From Lottia gigantea (lineage: Eukaryota; Mollusca; Gastropoda; Lottiidae): a stretch of DNA of 64,000 bases. Where the stretch lies: NCBI RefSeq assembly GCF_000327385.1, contig NW_008711185.1, positions 558,149 to 622,148 on the forward strand, in the 5' to 3' direction. Below, piece after piece: positions 39,101 through 54,100 of the stretch. The number at the start of each line of letters is the position of its first letter. The first letter of the stretch is position 1. The position numbers and the translations under genes are program-made. The notes beneath the pieces were generated by a model. That model was given only the letters and a program-made list of their open reading frames with translations, did no database searches and had not been told where the DNA came from.

Positions 39101-42100
39101 TTGTATCATTGTATTGGCTATTTTAACATTTATTATGTTTTTGGTTGTTTATTTGTCTCAGAGTACCATTACTAAGTGGATTTGACATGAGAAAGTGTTC
39201 TAACCAGTAGAAAGTACTCACGTTTTTGAGTACATGCAATAACTTTACAGTAAAATATTCCTCATTATTCTTTAAAGGGACATTTTGCTTTTTTTGTAAA
39301 AGAATTTCATTATTAAAAACCTCGCATATTATAAATGAAAATATTTCTAAAGCATTCTAATTTTATCTATGTATCTACATGATCAAACTGAATTTGTTTT
39401 TAAAGGGTTAATTAAAAACAGAGAGTACTAATTGTTAATTAAGCAGTTTAGCTTTATAATGGCTTGATATTTTTAGATGAAACCTATAGAATAAATAGGC
39501 GTTTTTTTTCAGTGAAAACTTTCAGATACGTGAAAGGACACATTTCTCAAGACTTTGGTGTATAGTTTTCACAAATTTGAGCAAAAAATATTTTCGATCT
39601 ACAAAAAAAGGGGAATGCCTCTTTAATGAAAACTTTTAGATCAAATTGCATGACAATAAACAGTATCACCAAAAATAATATATATATTTCAGTCTGTGTT
39701 TTTTTTTTTTGTTCAAATAATCTTTATTAATTTTAACCCTGGCCAATGCTCTTACTGACATCCCCCACAATGCACTTTGAGAATAATTTTCAAGCAATCA
39801 CATACCAGTAACACATATTGTTCGAGAATCATGTCCAATCTAACACATTTTTTACAGTGTTAGGATTAATGTTAAATATCTCTGATTTGTCCTTGACAAT
39901 AATTAACACTTACGTTCTATCAAATTTGTTGCCAGTCTATGGGCAAAATGTACATATACAATGTTTATCAGAATGCGTGGGTTGATGTATTGACTTAATT
40001 TTAAGCTCCCCATTACATTAAGCTCTAAGTTTCATGTTGAAAAGTCAAGATCTTGATCTTTTGGATATTCAATATTAATTCATTTATCACATTTTATATG
40101 TGTATGTATTTCATCATTCCTTAATAATTTTATTAAGCTACTCAACCTGTTGAATAGGCTAATGCTACATTCCATACTTGCTGTGAAAACAGTGTACACA
40201 ACTTTCTCGCAAATCCGAAAAACCACTTTTGAACATTCTCCTGACTGCTTGCTAAATACAAGTTTTACTGTATTATATTTCTGATGACGGTGTGAGAACC
40301 ACATTGAAACATTGAAAATACTATCTATTATATTCCTGATGACAATGTGAGAACCACACTGAAACATTGATAATAATATCGATTATATTCCTGATGATGG
40401 TGTGAGAACCACATTGAAACATTGAAAATACTATCTATTATATTCCTGATGACGGTGTGAGAACTACATTGAAACATTGATAATACTATCTATTATATTC
40501 CTGATGACGGTGTGAGAACTACATTGAAACATTGATAATACTATCTATTATATTCCTGATGACGGTGTGAGAACCACATTGAAACATTGAAAATACTATC
40601 TATTATATTCCTGATGACTGTGTGAGAACCACATTGAAACATTGATAATACTATCTATTATATTCCTGATGACTGTGTGAGAACCACATTGAAACATTGA
40701 TAATACTATCTATTATATTCCTGATGACGGTGTGAGAACCACATTGAAACATTGATAATACTATCTATTATATTCCTGATGACGGTGTGAGAACCACGTG
40801 AAACATTGATAATACTATCTATTATATTCCTGATGATGGTGTGAGAACCACATTGAAACATTGGTAATACTATCTATTATATTCCTGATGACGGTGTGAG
40901 AACCACATTGAAACATTGATAATACTATCTATTATATTCCTGATGATGGTGTGAGAACCACATTGAAACATTGATAATACTATCTATTATATTCCTGATG
41001 ATGGTGTGAGAACCACACTGAAACATTGATAATACTATCTATTATATTCCTGATGACGGTGTGAGAACCACATTCCTGATGACTGTGTGAGAACCACATT
41101 GAAACATTGATAATACTATCTATTATATTCCTGATGACGGTGTGAGAACCACATTGAAACATTGAAAATACTATCTATTGTATTCCTGATGACAGTGTGA
41201 GAACCACATTGAAACATTGAAAATACTATCTATTATATTCCTGATGACAGTGTGAGAACCACATTGAAACATTGATAATACTATCTATTATATTCCTGAT
41301 GATGGTGTGAGAACCACATTGAAACATTGATAATACTATCTATTATATTCCTGATGACAGTGTGAGAACCACATTGAAACGTTGAAGTAATAAATATTCT
41401 AGAAGTATCTATCCATATAATTGTCTTATTTATCTATAACTTGTGCTTCTAATATGCCTTTTGAAAGATTATTAAGTTTTACTGTAGTTTTATATCCTAC
41501 ATTTCTGACCAAAATTGCACTAATGAAGATGAGCAGCACCACGAGGAACAGTTGGAATAGCCTTTTTTAAAATAATAATCAAATATTTAAAATGTAGCTC
41601 ATATACCAATGGCTTGAAGTATTAAAAACAATATACATTACAATATCTGAAGGTCAAGATGAACTCTAACAGAATCTTTAACCTAGGATTAACTCAATAT
41701 TACTGGTTATATTAAGCAATTGACCCATTTATCTAACACAAATGACCTACATGCAATCCTATAAATATGCTGTCTACTAAATATAACTTAATCAGTGAAG
41801 AGCATTATCAGGAAGCCTCTGCTGGACTCAGAAATTAAGCTTTTTTTTCCAGCAGCATGATTAGATAATAACTATCATGGAATATCATAATAACATTTTC
41901 AGATTTCCATAGATTGAATTACGCTCGAGAATTACGCATCAGATCTTCTTTCGCAATATACATACATGTAGGGGCGATATATGATGACATATAAATGGAT
42001 CAGGGCTATAACACTATCCCTGGGGTAGATATACAATCAAGAAAATGGAATGGATTTACATATGTTGCAACATGCACCTTTTCTGAGAAAAAACCTTGAC

Positions 42101-45100
42101 CAAAAACTGATTACCACTTTTGTGTGTATTTTTTTTCCAACTATTAAGCTATCTTCACAATGTCAAGCTATTACAAACTTCATCTTATACCTTGACATCA
42201 TAAGGCACTTGTTTTCAATCACACAATTCACTAATTTGATTGTACACCATTGAATACATCCAATCAGAGACCTTTAACTGATAGACTGTTAACATTCTAT
42301 CTTATAGTTACAGACTTTATGTCGAAGGCTGTGATTGGCTGTGTACTCTAGTGTACAATCCAAACAAATCACTGTATTTATAAACTTCTGTGATACAAGA
42401 AAGGTTGCTAATGATGTGAAGGTGATAGCTTTACATTGTAAAGATGCTGTAAGGCATGTATCAAATAAACATTATTATCTGGTTTCTTTTGAATTTAAAG
42501 TATGAGAGACAGGTAACCTGTATTCATGAAATACAGTTGTATCCTACTTGTCCTTTGTAGTAGTTAAATGAAACAAGATATGCCATGAAGTATTCAATGA
42601 GGAAAATTTGACCATGAAAGCACTTATTTGTTGAGGGAACTTTAATATGATTAACTCTGCCCCAAACAAATGAATACAATTCATTGCTTTTTCATATCAG
42701 GCCTGAAACTGGCAACTTAAAAAGGGCTACCATTTTTTAAAGGGACAGATTTGCCTTCCATCTGAATGTTTGTACAGTCTCAGAAACTAGAATTTTTTAG
42801 CTGAGCCAATCATTAATAGTGTCCACAGCCCACTGTCAAAATTTGAGCCTTCAAATCCATGTGTGTTGAAAGTTAAATAGATGACATGCCTTTCTTAAGA
42901 TTCAGTCATAGACAGAAAAGACATATATAGAAATAGAAAGTGAAATTACTAGTTTGAGGTATTTTCTAGTACTTCATATATTCAAGACCAAAATGTCCTA
43001 AAACAGCAAATCTGTCCCTTTAATATTACATCAAAGGTGTATTTTAACACTAGAAAGATCTTGATTAAAGAGCTATACTAACATTATCAATATCTAATCA
43101 GATAACAATTGGTATTACGTGACTAATATCTCAAACAGGTATGTCTCTCTGCAGGTCTACTTCCTAAATAGAGAAACTCTAACAGATTGTTTCAATTCTT
43201 ATTTCCTGCTGATATTCGGTCATTTGTCCATTATATTTACTACTACGCAATATGATTTACGACCTTCATTGAACCCTTTCAATCTTATCAATGATTACAA
43301 TAGACACGAACATCTTTCAGAGTAAAATGTGTCAAGTCAGAATCAGTCTCTGATAATAGAACAGTAAAACTCGATTCATTTCATTTCATTTGATAATAGA
43401 ACAGAGTTGTCTTTGATTCTAGACTTTCTTTTTAGATATACTTTATTCCATTTGAATTATGGAATTTCTTTTATTATGGAATTGTAGCAGATATGGAATT
43501 TTAAAATATACTTAATATGTACATGTACATTAATGAGATTTCATTAAAGGAATAATAGAATGAACCAAAATTTCGATTATCAAACTTGGCCTGTAAGAGT
43601 ATATTTATGACATTAGAGGTAAATTCACTGATATTCTTAATCGCCATGCTAAGAAGAAGTAGATAAGCATAGGTAGGAAGCATAGACAATATGCTGTAAG
43701 ACATGCCCAAGAAAGTTGACTTTCTGACAAAAATGCTGATTCTAACCTACATAACAAAAATATTTAGGACATGAAAATAATGTATATTGTCTGCATGTAA
43801 ATGTCATTTATAAATGATGTCATTGATATATTTCATTTGATCTCTCCTACCAATCCCAAATTTTAACTAATCTCAATTTCAAGCACACGTTAAGCATCTA
43901 TCAAATATATAAGATAAATGGGAATCAGATTAATGATATTGATACACGAGTTGCATAAAGCAATGTGACTTTTACTGTAATTTTACAGTGCTTTAACCAT
44001 CTTATTGTGTTCTTATAATGATTGCGTTCTTATAATGATTGAGTCCTTATAATGATTGAACTTGAGTAATGATTGAGCTTGTGTAATTTCTTGATTGTGT
44101 TCTTATAATGATTGAGTTTGTGTAATTTCCTGATTGTGTTCTTATAATGATTGAGTTTGTGTAATTTCCTGATTGTGTTCTTATAATGATTGAGTTTGTG
44201 TAATTTCCTGATTGTGTTCTTGTAATGATTGAGTTTGAGTAATTTCCTGATTATGTTCTTATAGTGATTGAGTTTGTGTAATTTCCTGATTGTGTTCTTA
44301 TAATGATTGAGTTTGTGTAATTTCCTGATTGTGTTCTTGTAATGATTGAGTTTGTGTAATTTCCTGATTGTGTTCTTATAGTGATTGAGTTTGTGTAATT
44401 TCCTGATTGTGTTCTTATAATGATTGAGTTTGTGTAATTTCCTGATTGGTTCTTATAATGATTGAGTTTGTGTAATTTCCTGATTGTGTTCTTATAATGA
44501 TTGAGTTTGTGTAATTTCCTGATTGTGTTCTTGTAATGATTGAGTTTGAGTAATTTCCTGATTATGTTCTTATAGTGATTGAGTTTGTGTAATTTCCTGA
44601 TTGTGTTCTTATAATGATTGAGTTTGTGTAATTTCCTGATTGTGTTCTTGTAATGATTGAGTTTGTGTAATTTCCTGATTGTGTTCTTATAGTGATTGAG
44701 TTTGTGTAATTTCCTGAGTGTGTTCTTGTAATGATTGAGTTTGAGTAAAGTCCTGATTGTGTTCTTATAGTGATTGAGTTTGTGTAATTTCCTGAGTGTG
44801 TTCTTGTATTGATTGAGTTTGAGTAAATTCCTGATTATGTTCTTGTAATGATTGAGTTTGAGTAATTTCCTGATTATGTTCTTATAATGATTGAGTTTGT
44901 GTAATTTACTGATTGTGTTCTTATAATGATTGAGTTTTTGACCTGATGGATTTCCTGTAATGACCTGATTGAGCTCCTGTAATGACCTGATGAATTTCCT
45001 GTAAAGGCTTGATTGTGTTCCTGATGGGATTTCTGTAAGGACCTGGTGGATTCCTGTAATGACCTGATTGAGCTCCTGTAATGACATGATGGATTTCCTG

Positions 45101-48100
45101 TAAAGGCTTGATTGAGTTCCTGATGGGATTTCTGTAAGGACCTGGTGGATTTCCTTTAAATATCCAGACTGAGCTCCTGAAATGACCTGATTGAGTTTGT
45201 ATAATGGCCTGACTGAGCTCCCATAATGACCTGATTGAGTTTGTGTAATGATCTGATTGAGCTCCTGTAATGACCTCATGGAGTTCCTGTAATGACCTGT
45301 TTGAATTTCCAGCATACATGCCTGAAATGCTAACTTTTCAGGTGGATTTCAATTGTGCTGGAACTTATATGATGAACATTGTCTATCACGTTACATATAC
45401 TGTTAACTTTAAATACAGAACTTGATTTAATATGTGACTTTCAGTCCAGAAAGCAGATAACAAGATACAGAGAAAAAGGTCAAGTACTTTGGTTAATTCT
45501 TTTAGTACAGACAGGTCATTGTTCTGTACAAGCACTAAATGCCTGTAGAAGTCTATAATAAGATAATATTATATATTAGATCAGTATCTATGTATAAAAG
45601 TCGGAACAGGAACACTCCAGAAGTAATATCTAGAAGTATAAGGTCAATTTTATGGTCCGCATTGTTGACAGAACTCTCTAGTTTCAGGAGATTTTATTGT
45701 TACCATATGGTCATTGACTTTATGACATCTGCAAATGCAAAATACATTGTACATGAATATATACACTAAATAGAATTGAGTTTGATATCTTATGTTTCTA
45801 TACCATCCCTGAGTAAAAAATATTGTAAATAGGTTTTATGTTGGTAAAATTTGGTGAGCAGAAGGGCAAAAACTGATTTTGAAATGAAATGAATGAAGGG
45901 AAATTTTGCCAGGACAGCTAAATTAGCCTGCGCTTTTTCGATTTCCAACTGTCAAAGGATCTTTAACGTGCCAAGCCTGTAGCACACAGAGCCTCAGTTT
46001 ATTGTCCCATCCGAATGACTAGACGCTTTTTCCATGTCAGCCCCTCTTACCTGACAGGAAAAATCCAAAGGTATCATCTCGACCTAAGCTGGGATTGAAC
46101 CCAGGTTAGTGAGCAAGCGTCTAACTCAATGAGCCATCAAGTGCTTGCTGCCACTTTTCTTTCGTACCTATTGTATTGGTTATTTGGACTTCATTCATAA
46201 CAAAGTTTTGTGTTGCATGTCACTATAGTATTAGATAATATAATACTTGAATGAAATGTTCCTACATTTGTTGACATTTTTACGGATGTGTCACACATTG
46301 TTGTTTATGATTATGAGGACAGAACTTGTAGGTGGAGGCTAACATAACATGTTTATTTCCTCTCAATTTTCAATCAGACAACACAATTTACCTAAAAATA
46401 GATTTCATTCATAGAATATTCCCACAACTTAAATCAAATTATAGCCTCTTAAAATCATTCTGTTGAAGTATTTGTAGGATTAAAACCATTCTGTATCTCC
46501 AGGCGCTTTGATTCCAGTCACAAATATACAGTTATCTTTCTACTCCTGCTCATCAAAACATCAATTACAATGCACTTCTTTACCATAAACAAGGTCAAAC
46601 TGATCAGACCAAAGGATATTATATTCATATTATGTAATTATATTATTTAATGTTAGGCTACCGATTAGAGTCTTTTTCAATTAGACATAATTATATAATA
46701 ATAATATATAACAAATTCCTTTAGTGAACATGTTGAATATAAACCTATTTGAAATCACCATCGTCATGTTTTTTAATTGTAGTGGAACTGTACTTAAGTT
46801 TATTATTCTAAAGCATGATACATGATAAAGAACTAATTTAATTTCTATCAACTGTTATAACAAATGTGAGCATATTATTTTAAGTTCAGTATTAAGATTT
46901 TTAAAAATGAAATGAATGGAATTTTAGGTCCTACTTTTCTGCAGCTTTCATCACTGGGTGAAAAATCTGAAGATATTATATATTACCTATGCTGGGATCT
47001 TACCCAGGAACTTCAGGTTAGCAAGACAGAGTCAAACTCACTGAACCACCACAGCTTCCACGAAACTTTTTGAGATACAAGGCCAAAACCCATAGTTTCA
47101 ATGCATATATTTTTTGTATTTATTCATACCTATAGGAAAAGAAATATAAATCGAGGAGTATTCAAAGCCCTGATATTGATTTTCTGAAATTGTTCGATTA
47201 AAAAGACGTTTACACTAACACCTAGATAACTAATAAAGAAAGCCTCCCTCCCTCACTCTCTGTCATTCTTGAATTAACTCTGAATTATAGATTATTTTTA
47301 TCTATTTTAGAAAGTACATGTACAGTAGTGTTGTTTCTAAGGATAATTGGTTGATATTGAACACTGTGTTATCAAATATCAGGTTCTATTGCTAACAAAT
47401 TATTTACTACATTTCTGATCAAGGATTTTATAGAGGGGCTTTCAGAAATTTCTTCTTAGAATTAACCTCAATTCAAATGTACTATATGGGTTGTATATAC
47501 AATCATCCAGCTGGGTGATACAAGGATCACGATACCATACAAATATGTCAATATCGATTATTGATACGCAATATAGAATAATGAGATAAAATTTAACACT
47601 TTATTTTCACTTATCTTCATTCATAACTTGATTTTGGTAATGTAGTTGATTGATACGATATGTATATCATGGCAGCTAGAGATTCACCAGGTTAATAAAG
47701 ACCCTTGTCAAATTACCCGGCCCACTAATTACATTGCACATGTTATTGTTGTTATTAAGCAAGTCAAATTTGATTGGATTGTTTAAGAGATCATGTAGAT
47801 ATTTGAAATGAAATACATCATAGCAAAGCTGCAACCCATATTTCTCAAGGTGCTATTTTCATTGGTGAAACATTGGTTAAGAAAAACACCCATATCTGAA
47901 GTATGTATACTCTTAAGCATCAGTGAAATTTTCATGAAAATCATCTAATAACTAAATTTTCAATATTCATGGTAAAGTTAATATACAATACAAGACAATT
48001 ACTCTTAAACTGTATTCACTTCCTTTAACCAGGATCAATTATATTCTAGTGCATTTAAATCAAGAATTTATTTTTTCTAAATATATATTGCCTTCCTACA

Positions 48101-51100
48101 CATTCAATAAAACATTTTGAATTATTTAATAGGTGGCTTTTAAAACAGATAAGACCCCACAAAGCTTTTGAAGAATTCTTATATGAGCTATCTGTTAAAC
48201 ATTGTGTTAAATCTTATTAGAGAGAAGCAGATAAAATAAAGGAAATCCTAATCAAGAGTGAAAGAGAGTTATTTTTTCTTGTCACGTTTATTTAAGAAGT
48301 TAATACACACTGCTAGTTATAGGTCTGAATGACATGAACTGCATTACACCTAACAGCAACAATGAAGATATCAGTTCTCAATAGTAGCATGTTAAAATTT
48401 TTAAAAACTAGTTAAGTTCAAGTTTATGAATACAGACATTAATAATATTGAGCCATTCAGCAGTTGTTGCTCAAAATTTAACTAAAATATTCAAAATTGC
48501 CAAGGATTCAATAGAGTATAATAAGGACTTCACTGATCCTTGAATTTGCACTTGGATACACTGAATGATACTCATCCAATGATAAATGTTTCTTGTCATA
48601 ATTATTGTGGTTCATTTCTTCTGTAAGCAAATAAATTTCCAAAATTTTAACAATAATAACACTGTATGCACACGTGCGAAAGAAATTTCAAGTTTTCAGA
48701 AATCAGAAATGATTGTTTTTACAAATTTTTATTCAAAAATTATACTTAGAAATCAATTCATGACACAATTTCTTCTACACATGAGGATTCTGTGTCATTT
48801 TTATTACAATGGCCAATAAATAAATACAAATACATCAAGAATATTTTTATCTAACGCAATGCATCAATAAATAAGGATGAATTGTGGGTCATCTATTCAT
48901 CTATGAATTGCTGCTGTTTTAAGTACAATACAAGGTTGGTGTCACTTTGAAAACTTACATTATCTGTTTAGAACACATGACACTACTCTGCAACTGGGTT
49001 TCACAACTCAACTTCCATTTGAAGAGTCAGCCAGAACCATAATAACATTTTAGAAATATTCTCATTATCTCAAATCAACTAGATGTTATTACAAAATTGC
49101 CATCTATATGGCTTTGTGTGTTTTTAAAAGATCAATAGAACATATTAACAGTATTTCAGACAAGTTTACAGGTATAAGGTCAATAAAGTCATTGCCCTAA
49201 AGAATTAATTGACAATATATTTTCGTATTGTTTACATTTACAGACAATATGTATCTGTTTACTAATAAAGCCAGACAATATAGTGTTTATAATCCATATA
49301 GAATGCTTCCAAATTAAGATTAATATTTATATTATGCCAGTTGGTAACTTAATGACTGTTATGTTGTTTGTAACGTCATTTCTTGAATCATTACATCTAT
49401 AAAATCTGGTCCTAACATTTCAATTTATAACATTATTTATGTATATTGAGGATCAACTTTTAGAAATAATCTTCTTTAGTCTAGTCATATTTGGATACAA
49501 GAACCAAAATATCAATAGCCATCAAAATTGAAACAGATTTGCTCATCAAATTATTTTCCAGCAGTGGAGAAAACCACTAGTAAGTTACAGAGTAACCTAA
49601 CTATAGTAAACTGCCTTTTAGAAAACACTATCATTAACCTATCATTTCCGAAAACTTTTTGCATTTGGAACATGTACTATTAATCTAACTATAGGGATTG
49701 GAAATTTGTTTATGTGTATTGGAAAACTGATAGCATCTATTTGCACCATTCAAATTTTCAATCAGACGCTGTGGCTCCTGAAAATCTGCTAAAATGAAAA
49801 ATATTTGGAATACAACTATTAACCTACCTATTTGGAATACAACCATTAGCCTAACATATTGATAAAAACAACTGTTTACCTAAGTGTTTGGAGAAACAAC
49901 CATTAAAAAAGCTAACTTTTTGGAAATTGGAAAAACAACAATTTACAATGGAACTTTTTGGAAAAATAACCGTGCAAGCCAAAATTTTCAACCCAAACAG
50001 AAAAATGACTTGTCTATCGAAATCAAAACATATTTTATATATTTATAGGCCACTATTGATTTTTTAAAAAAAAAAGTGTAACAGGAAAGTGATAATATAT
50101 TTTATCACCTAGTTTAGTCAATAATTTACATGAATATAATATATAAATATATCTTAAAGGTAGAAGATTGACATTCTACTTCCTGAACAAGGTGGAAATA
50201 AGACTAATATTTATATCAAACTATATTCATTGGCACTGATACAGCTTCCAGCAGAACGTGACTATTCTCTACCACAGAACAAAGTATTGCTTCATTTCTT
50301 ACTGATAACAATGGATGAAGATTTTATCTTACTCCTAAAGTCCAATTATTTCAAGACTTCAGATTTAGTAGGAAAATTATGGCATTAAAAATATTATTTA
50401 TATGTATATCCAAGACATTGATAGCATCAAATTCAAATTTTCAATCATACATCTGTGGTTCCTGGAATTCCACTAAAATTCACTAGTCCTTATGTGATAC
50501 AGCAAATTTTGCGATGAGCGGCGTCATAAAACACTTAGTTTTAGTATCAAATTGACGCTGATGGTGTTCCCAATACTCATACAAATTTTTAAAAACCTCT
50601 TTACAATCCCTTTAAGCGTGAAATATCACTAGTTCAGATTAAACGATATTGCTACAAAGTTAACAAAAATTTCCAACTGTATATAGATATATCGATTGAG
50701 CATATTGACTGATTGAACTTTATGGAATTTCTTTAATAATTAACAAATCAAATTAATCAAATTTCACAAAGACTAACTTTTATATTAGTTATGCTATTGG
50801 TAATATAATCATGAGAGAATGTTAAGATTGATGCACTTCTATTTGCCATGTTTTTACTTTCATTAGTTCAATATCAAAGGTGGTTGGGATAGTGGAATTT
50901 AAACTGATCATCTCGTAAAGTGCCCTCACACCATAGCGTTCACCAGTTAGTTATGGTTGTGAATAAGAATGGCAGTTCCTAAGTAATAAATCATAAAAAA
51001 TTATACGTAATATTTATTTATGCTATACGTAATGCAAACCAATAAAAAACATGTCAACAACAGAATTATGATGCAATACTAGGTTTATCTTTGGCTTTAT

Positions 51101-54100
51101 TAAACTAAATTAAATAGCTCTCTACTATGGCATACAGGAAATTAACAGTCTCTGTTGGCTGGTGACAAAAGAATGCATGTAATGGTTTTTAAGATATTAT
51201 ACATACATTATATATTTCTATTCAATAAAGTTCTAACACAACCAAAACAATCCAAATATTGAAACAACTTTTAAACAAACTTTAAAGTGTCTTTAATATT
51301 GTTTATGATATTACTGAAACATTACTACAGTACTGTATATACCTGGTAATCACCTGAATAAAGTCAATTAATCAATGTGCAGAACATTAATTTCCTTTAA
51401 TGCTTCAAGGATTTACCTACCGGTATATAGGTTAAAACATTGCAGAGAGTTTTTATGATATATATAATCCCACATCCCAAGGGATTTAATCACAAAGGGA
51501 CTTTCCCTTTTTTCAGAATTAAATATCATGAAAACCCAATTTAGGGAAAGTGTTTTATGTGAATCCAAAAAGGAATCATTTGCTGGTTTTTTGTTTTGAA
51601 AAACAATACTTAATAATGCAGTAAGGGGCACAACTTGTGCCTTCAAGACTAAGACTTAATATTTGTATTAGTGAGACTTTGAAACTTCGACAATTAATCT
51701 TGTAATCTCTCTATTATCTTAGGAAACCTTACAACTGTTAAAAATTTCATTTTCATTTACAACTTTGTTTCCCCTATCAGTAATTATGCAGCAAGAGCTA
51801 TAAAGCCACTGGAAGTGAATGTTAACATGTTATCTACCTACTTACCTATGAGAAAAGTACTCAAGGCTCTGTGTCAACATGTGTTACAGAAGCATATGAT
51901 TTGAGCATTTCTTGAATTATATAACAGTATAGGTCAATATACTCAAAGTTAGTTGTAAACAGAATCAAATCAATCTATAATTGAATAAAAATTATGCTGA
52001 TAAATAGCTATGAGCACCAGTATAATAAGATAAATATAATTAGATTTATTAGAATGGATGATTTTTCACATGAGAAAGCATGAAGACAATTGAATTATTA
52101 TTTGTAAAGTTTTTAAAACATGCTGTAAGTTTGTTTCTTTCCATCCTAATGGTATGTTATAATTGTCTTGAAGGCAATGGAAAATCCATATTCTACAAGA
52201 ATAACAAGTAGAACAGCTAATGTCTTTGTGAATTTTTCGCTTAAGAAAATTTTACATTAGTTTTGTAAGAATTGGAATATCAACCTCAAACAAAAGAGCA
52301 CTGTTAGTCTTAGAATGTCTTTGTGTTGAGATTAATGCATATGCACACATTATCACTAGAAATAGCGAAATAAAACAGAATATAAAGGTTTAGATCTGGT
52401 TACTCTATAATCTGACTAAAATACAATTGTTTTCAATTACTAGTTTTTCTATGGGTTAATCTTTATGGAAATAACTTTGAGATCTAATAAATCGTGGCCT
52501 AGCTGATTAAATTGTTTCGAGACAGTTTTGTTTCCTTTGTTGACGTAGCTATCAGATTTATGGTGGTCAGAGTTATGGTGGTTTAAAACTACTCTCAGTA
52601 AATTCATGGTTTTGCCAACATATTATTCATTACACCTTGCGCAAGAGATAAGGTACATCATATTGCTTGGTGCAACTTAGTTTTTCATTCACTTGGAAAA
52701 TAGAATCTGTTCTATAGTTTAGGAAAGTAAAGGACAGGTCTGACAGCGAGAAGATAAACAATGATTAACTGAAGAATAAGGTACTGCTACAGTGTTCCAA
52801 GAGTTTTAGCAGTGATTTCAGTTTTTTAGCTGTGATTTCAGCTACTATAGAGTGTTTGATGCTTCACAAAAATCTTCAAATTAATTTTGTGAAAATAGTG
52901 GAACAAGTCTCCTCAAAATCCTACACGCACATATCAATTTGGTAACATCTCAAGATTTTTCATTTCAAAATGACAGAAAAGGTATGTTTCGGTTGAAAAG
53001 ATGATTTAAAGAAAAGTTTGTGAGTTTCAGTAGGTTGGAAATAAACTTTAATATCTAATTATTATTGGTTTTATGAAAATTGATATCTTTAAAAACTGTT
53101 ATGTTTAGAAAATCAATTTATTTAACACTTTTAAATACTAGAAATCTTACAGAAGGGTGGTCATTATTGAGAATTTAAAAATATTCCCAAATTTCATCAT
53201 TCAAATCAGTCCAGTTAAAGAAAATATCATCATATCAACAAGAAATCTTACATAAAAAATTGGTAGTTTGGGACAGAAGAGTGAATCTTCTCTTTTCCAT
53301 TCTGCCATGAAAATGTTAGCATGGGAAGGAGCAAATCGTTTTCCCATGGTAGCTCCTGAAACCTGAAGATAAATACTTCATTAAAAGTAAATAAGTCATT
53401 ACATTTGAATTCTATTTCCAAAAGTTAAAGAACTTCTTTATCTGGTCTCACAGGATCTGTCTTCTGCTTGAATGCCTGCGTTACACTGCATAATTCCTGA
53501 TTCATTTTGATCTGACAAATTGGTAATGAACAATGCCTTTAGTTAACCTAAGGTTAGTCAGAAGTTCAATCTCATCTATATTATTTCCATAATCTCCATC
53601 TATTTATTATTAATTTTATTTCTATTAATTTATCAAAATTTAACTCATTTCTTATCTTTTTTTGAAAAATATATAGCTTAAATTTTTATAATCAAAAGAC
53701 AGACAAATTCCCAACAACAAAAGATTTTCTGTCAAGTTTTTATTCTGAATATTTAAATCGATTTCCTCTGTTTAATTGATATTAAAGCATAATCCTGAAT
53801 ATTAACCAAACATTTTTATTACTTCTAACTAGTACCAAGCTGATTAAAAATCTTTTAAACATGTCATATCGTCTGTAAAAATTGAAATCTTCTTTCAGTT
53901 CAATCTGATATATATTCATAAGTATGGGTAAATTGTAAATCAAACTTGTTTGAATTCTGCACAAATAATCAACATACATTATATTTGAACCTTTTAGTCA
54001 CGTGAGACAAAGGTCATGTGACAAAGCGGCATACACAAAGTTTCTTTTGAGCAAATGCCCATTGTTTGGGGCTAATGAAAACTTAAACACATAACAATGT

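Noticed and set aside
40080-41162. Minus-strand frames reading MFQCGSH...
   Set aside because: They lie in the 55-bp minisatellite.
44251-45315. 354-codon minus-strand frame as a repeat protein gene
   Set aside because: It coincides with a 39-bp minisatellite inside an LRRCC1 intron; the openness is explained by a period divisible by three. A second overlapping frame is also open.
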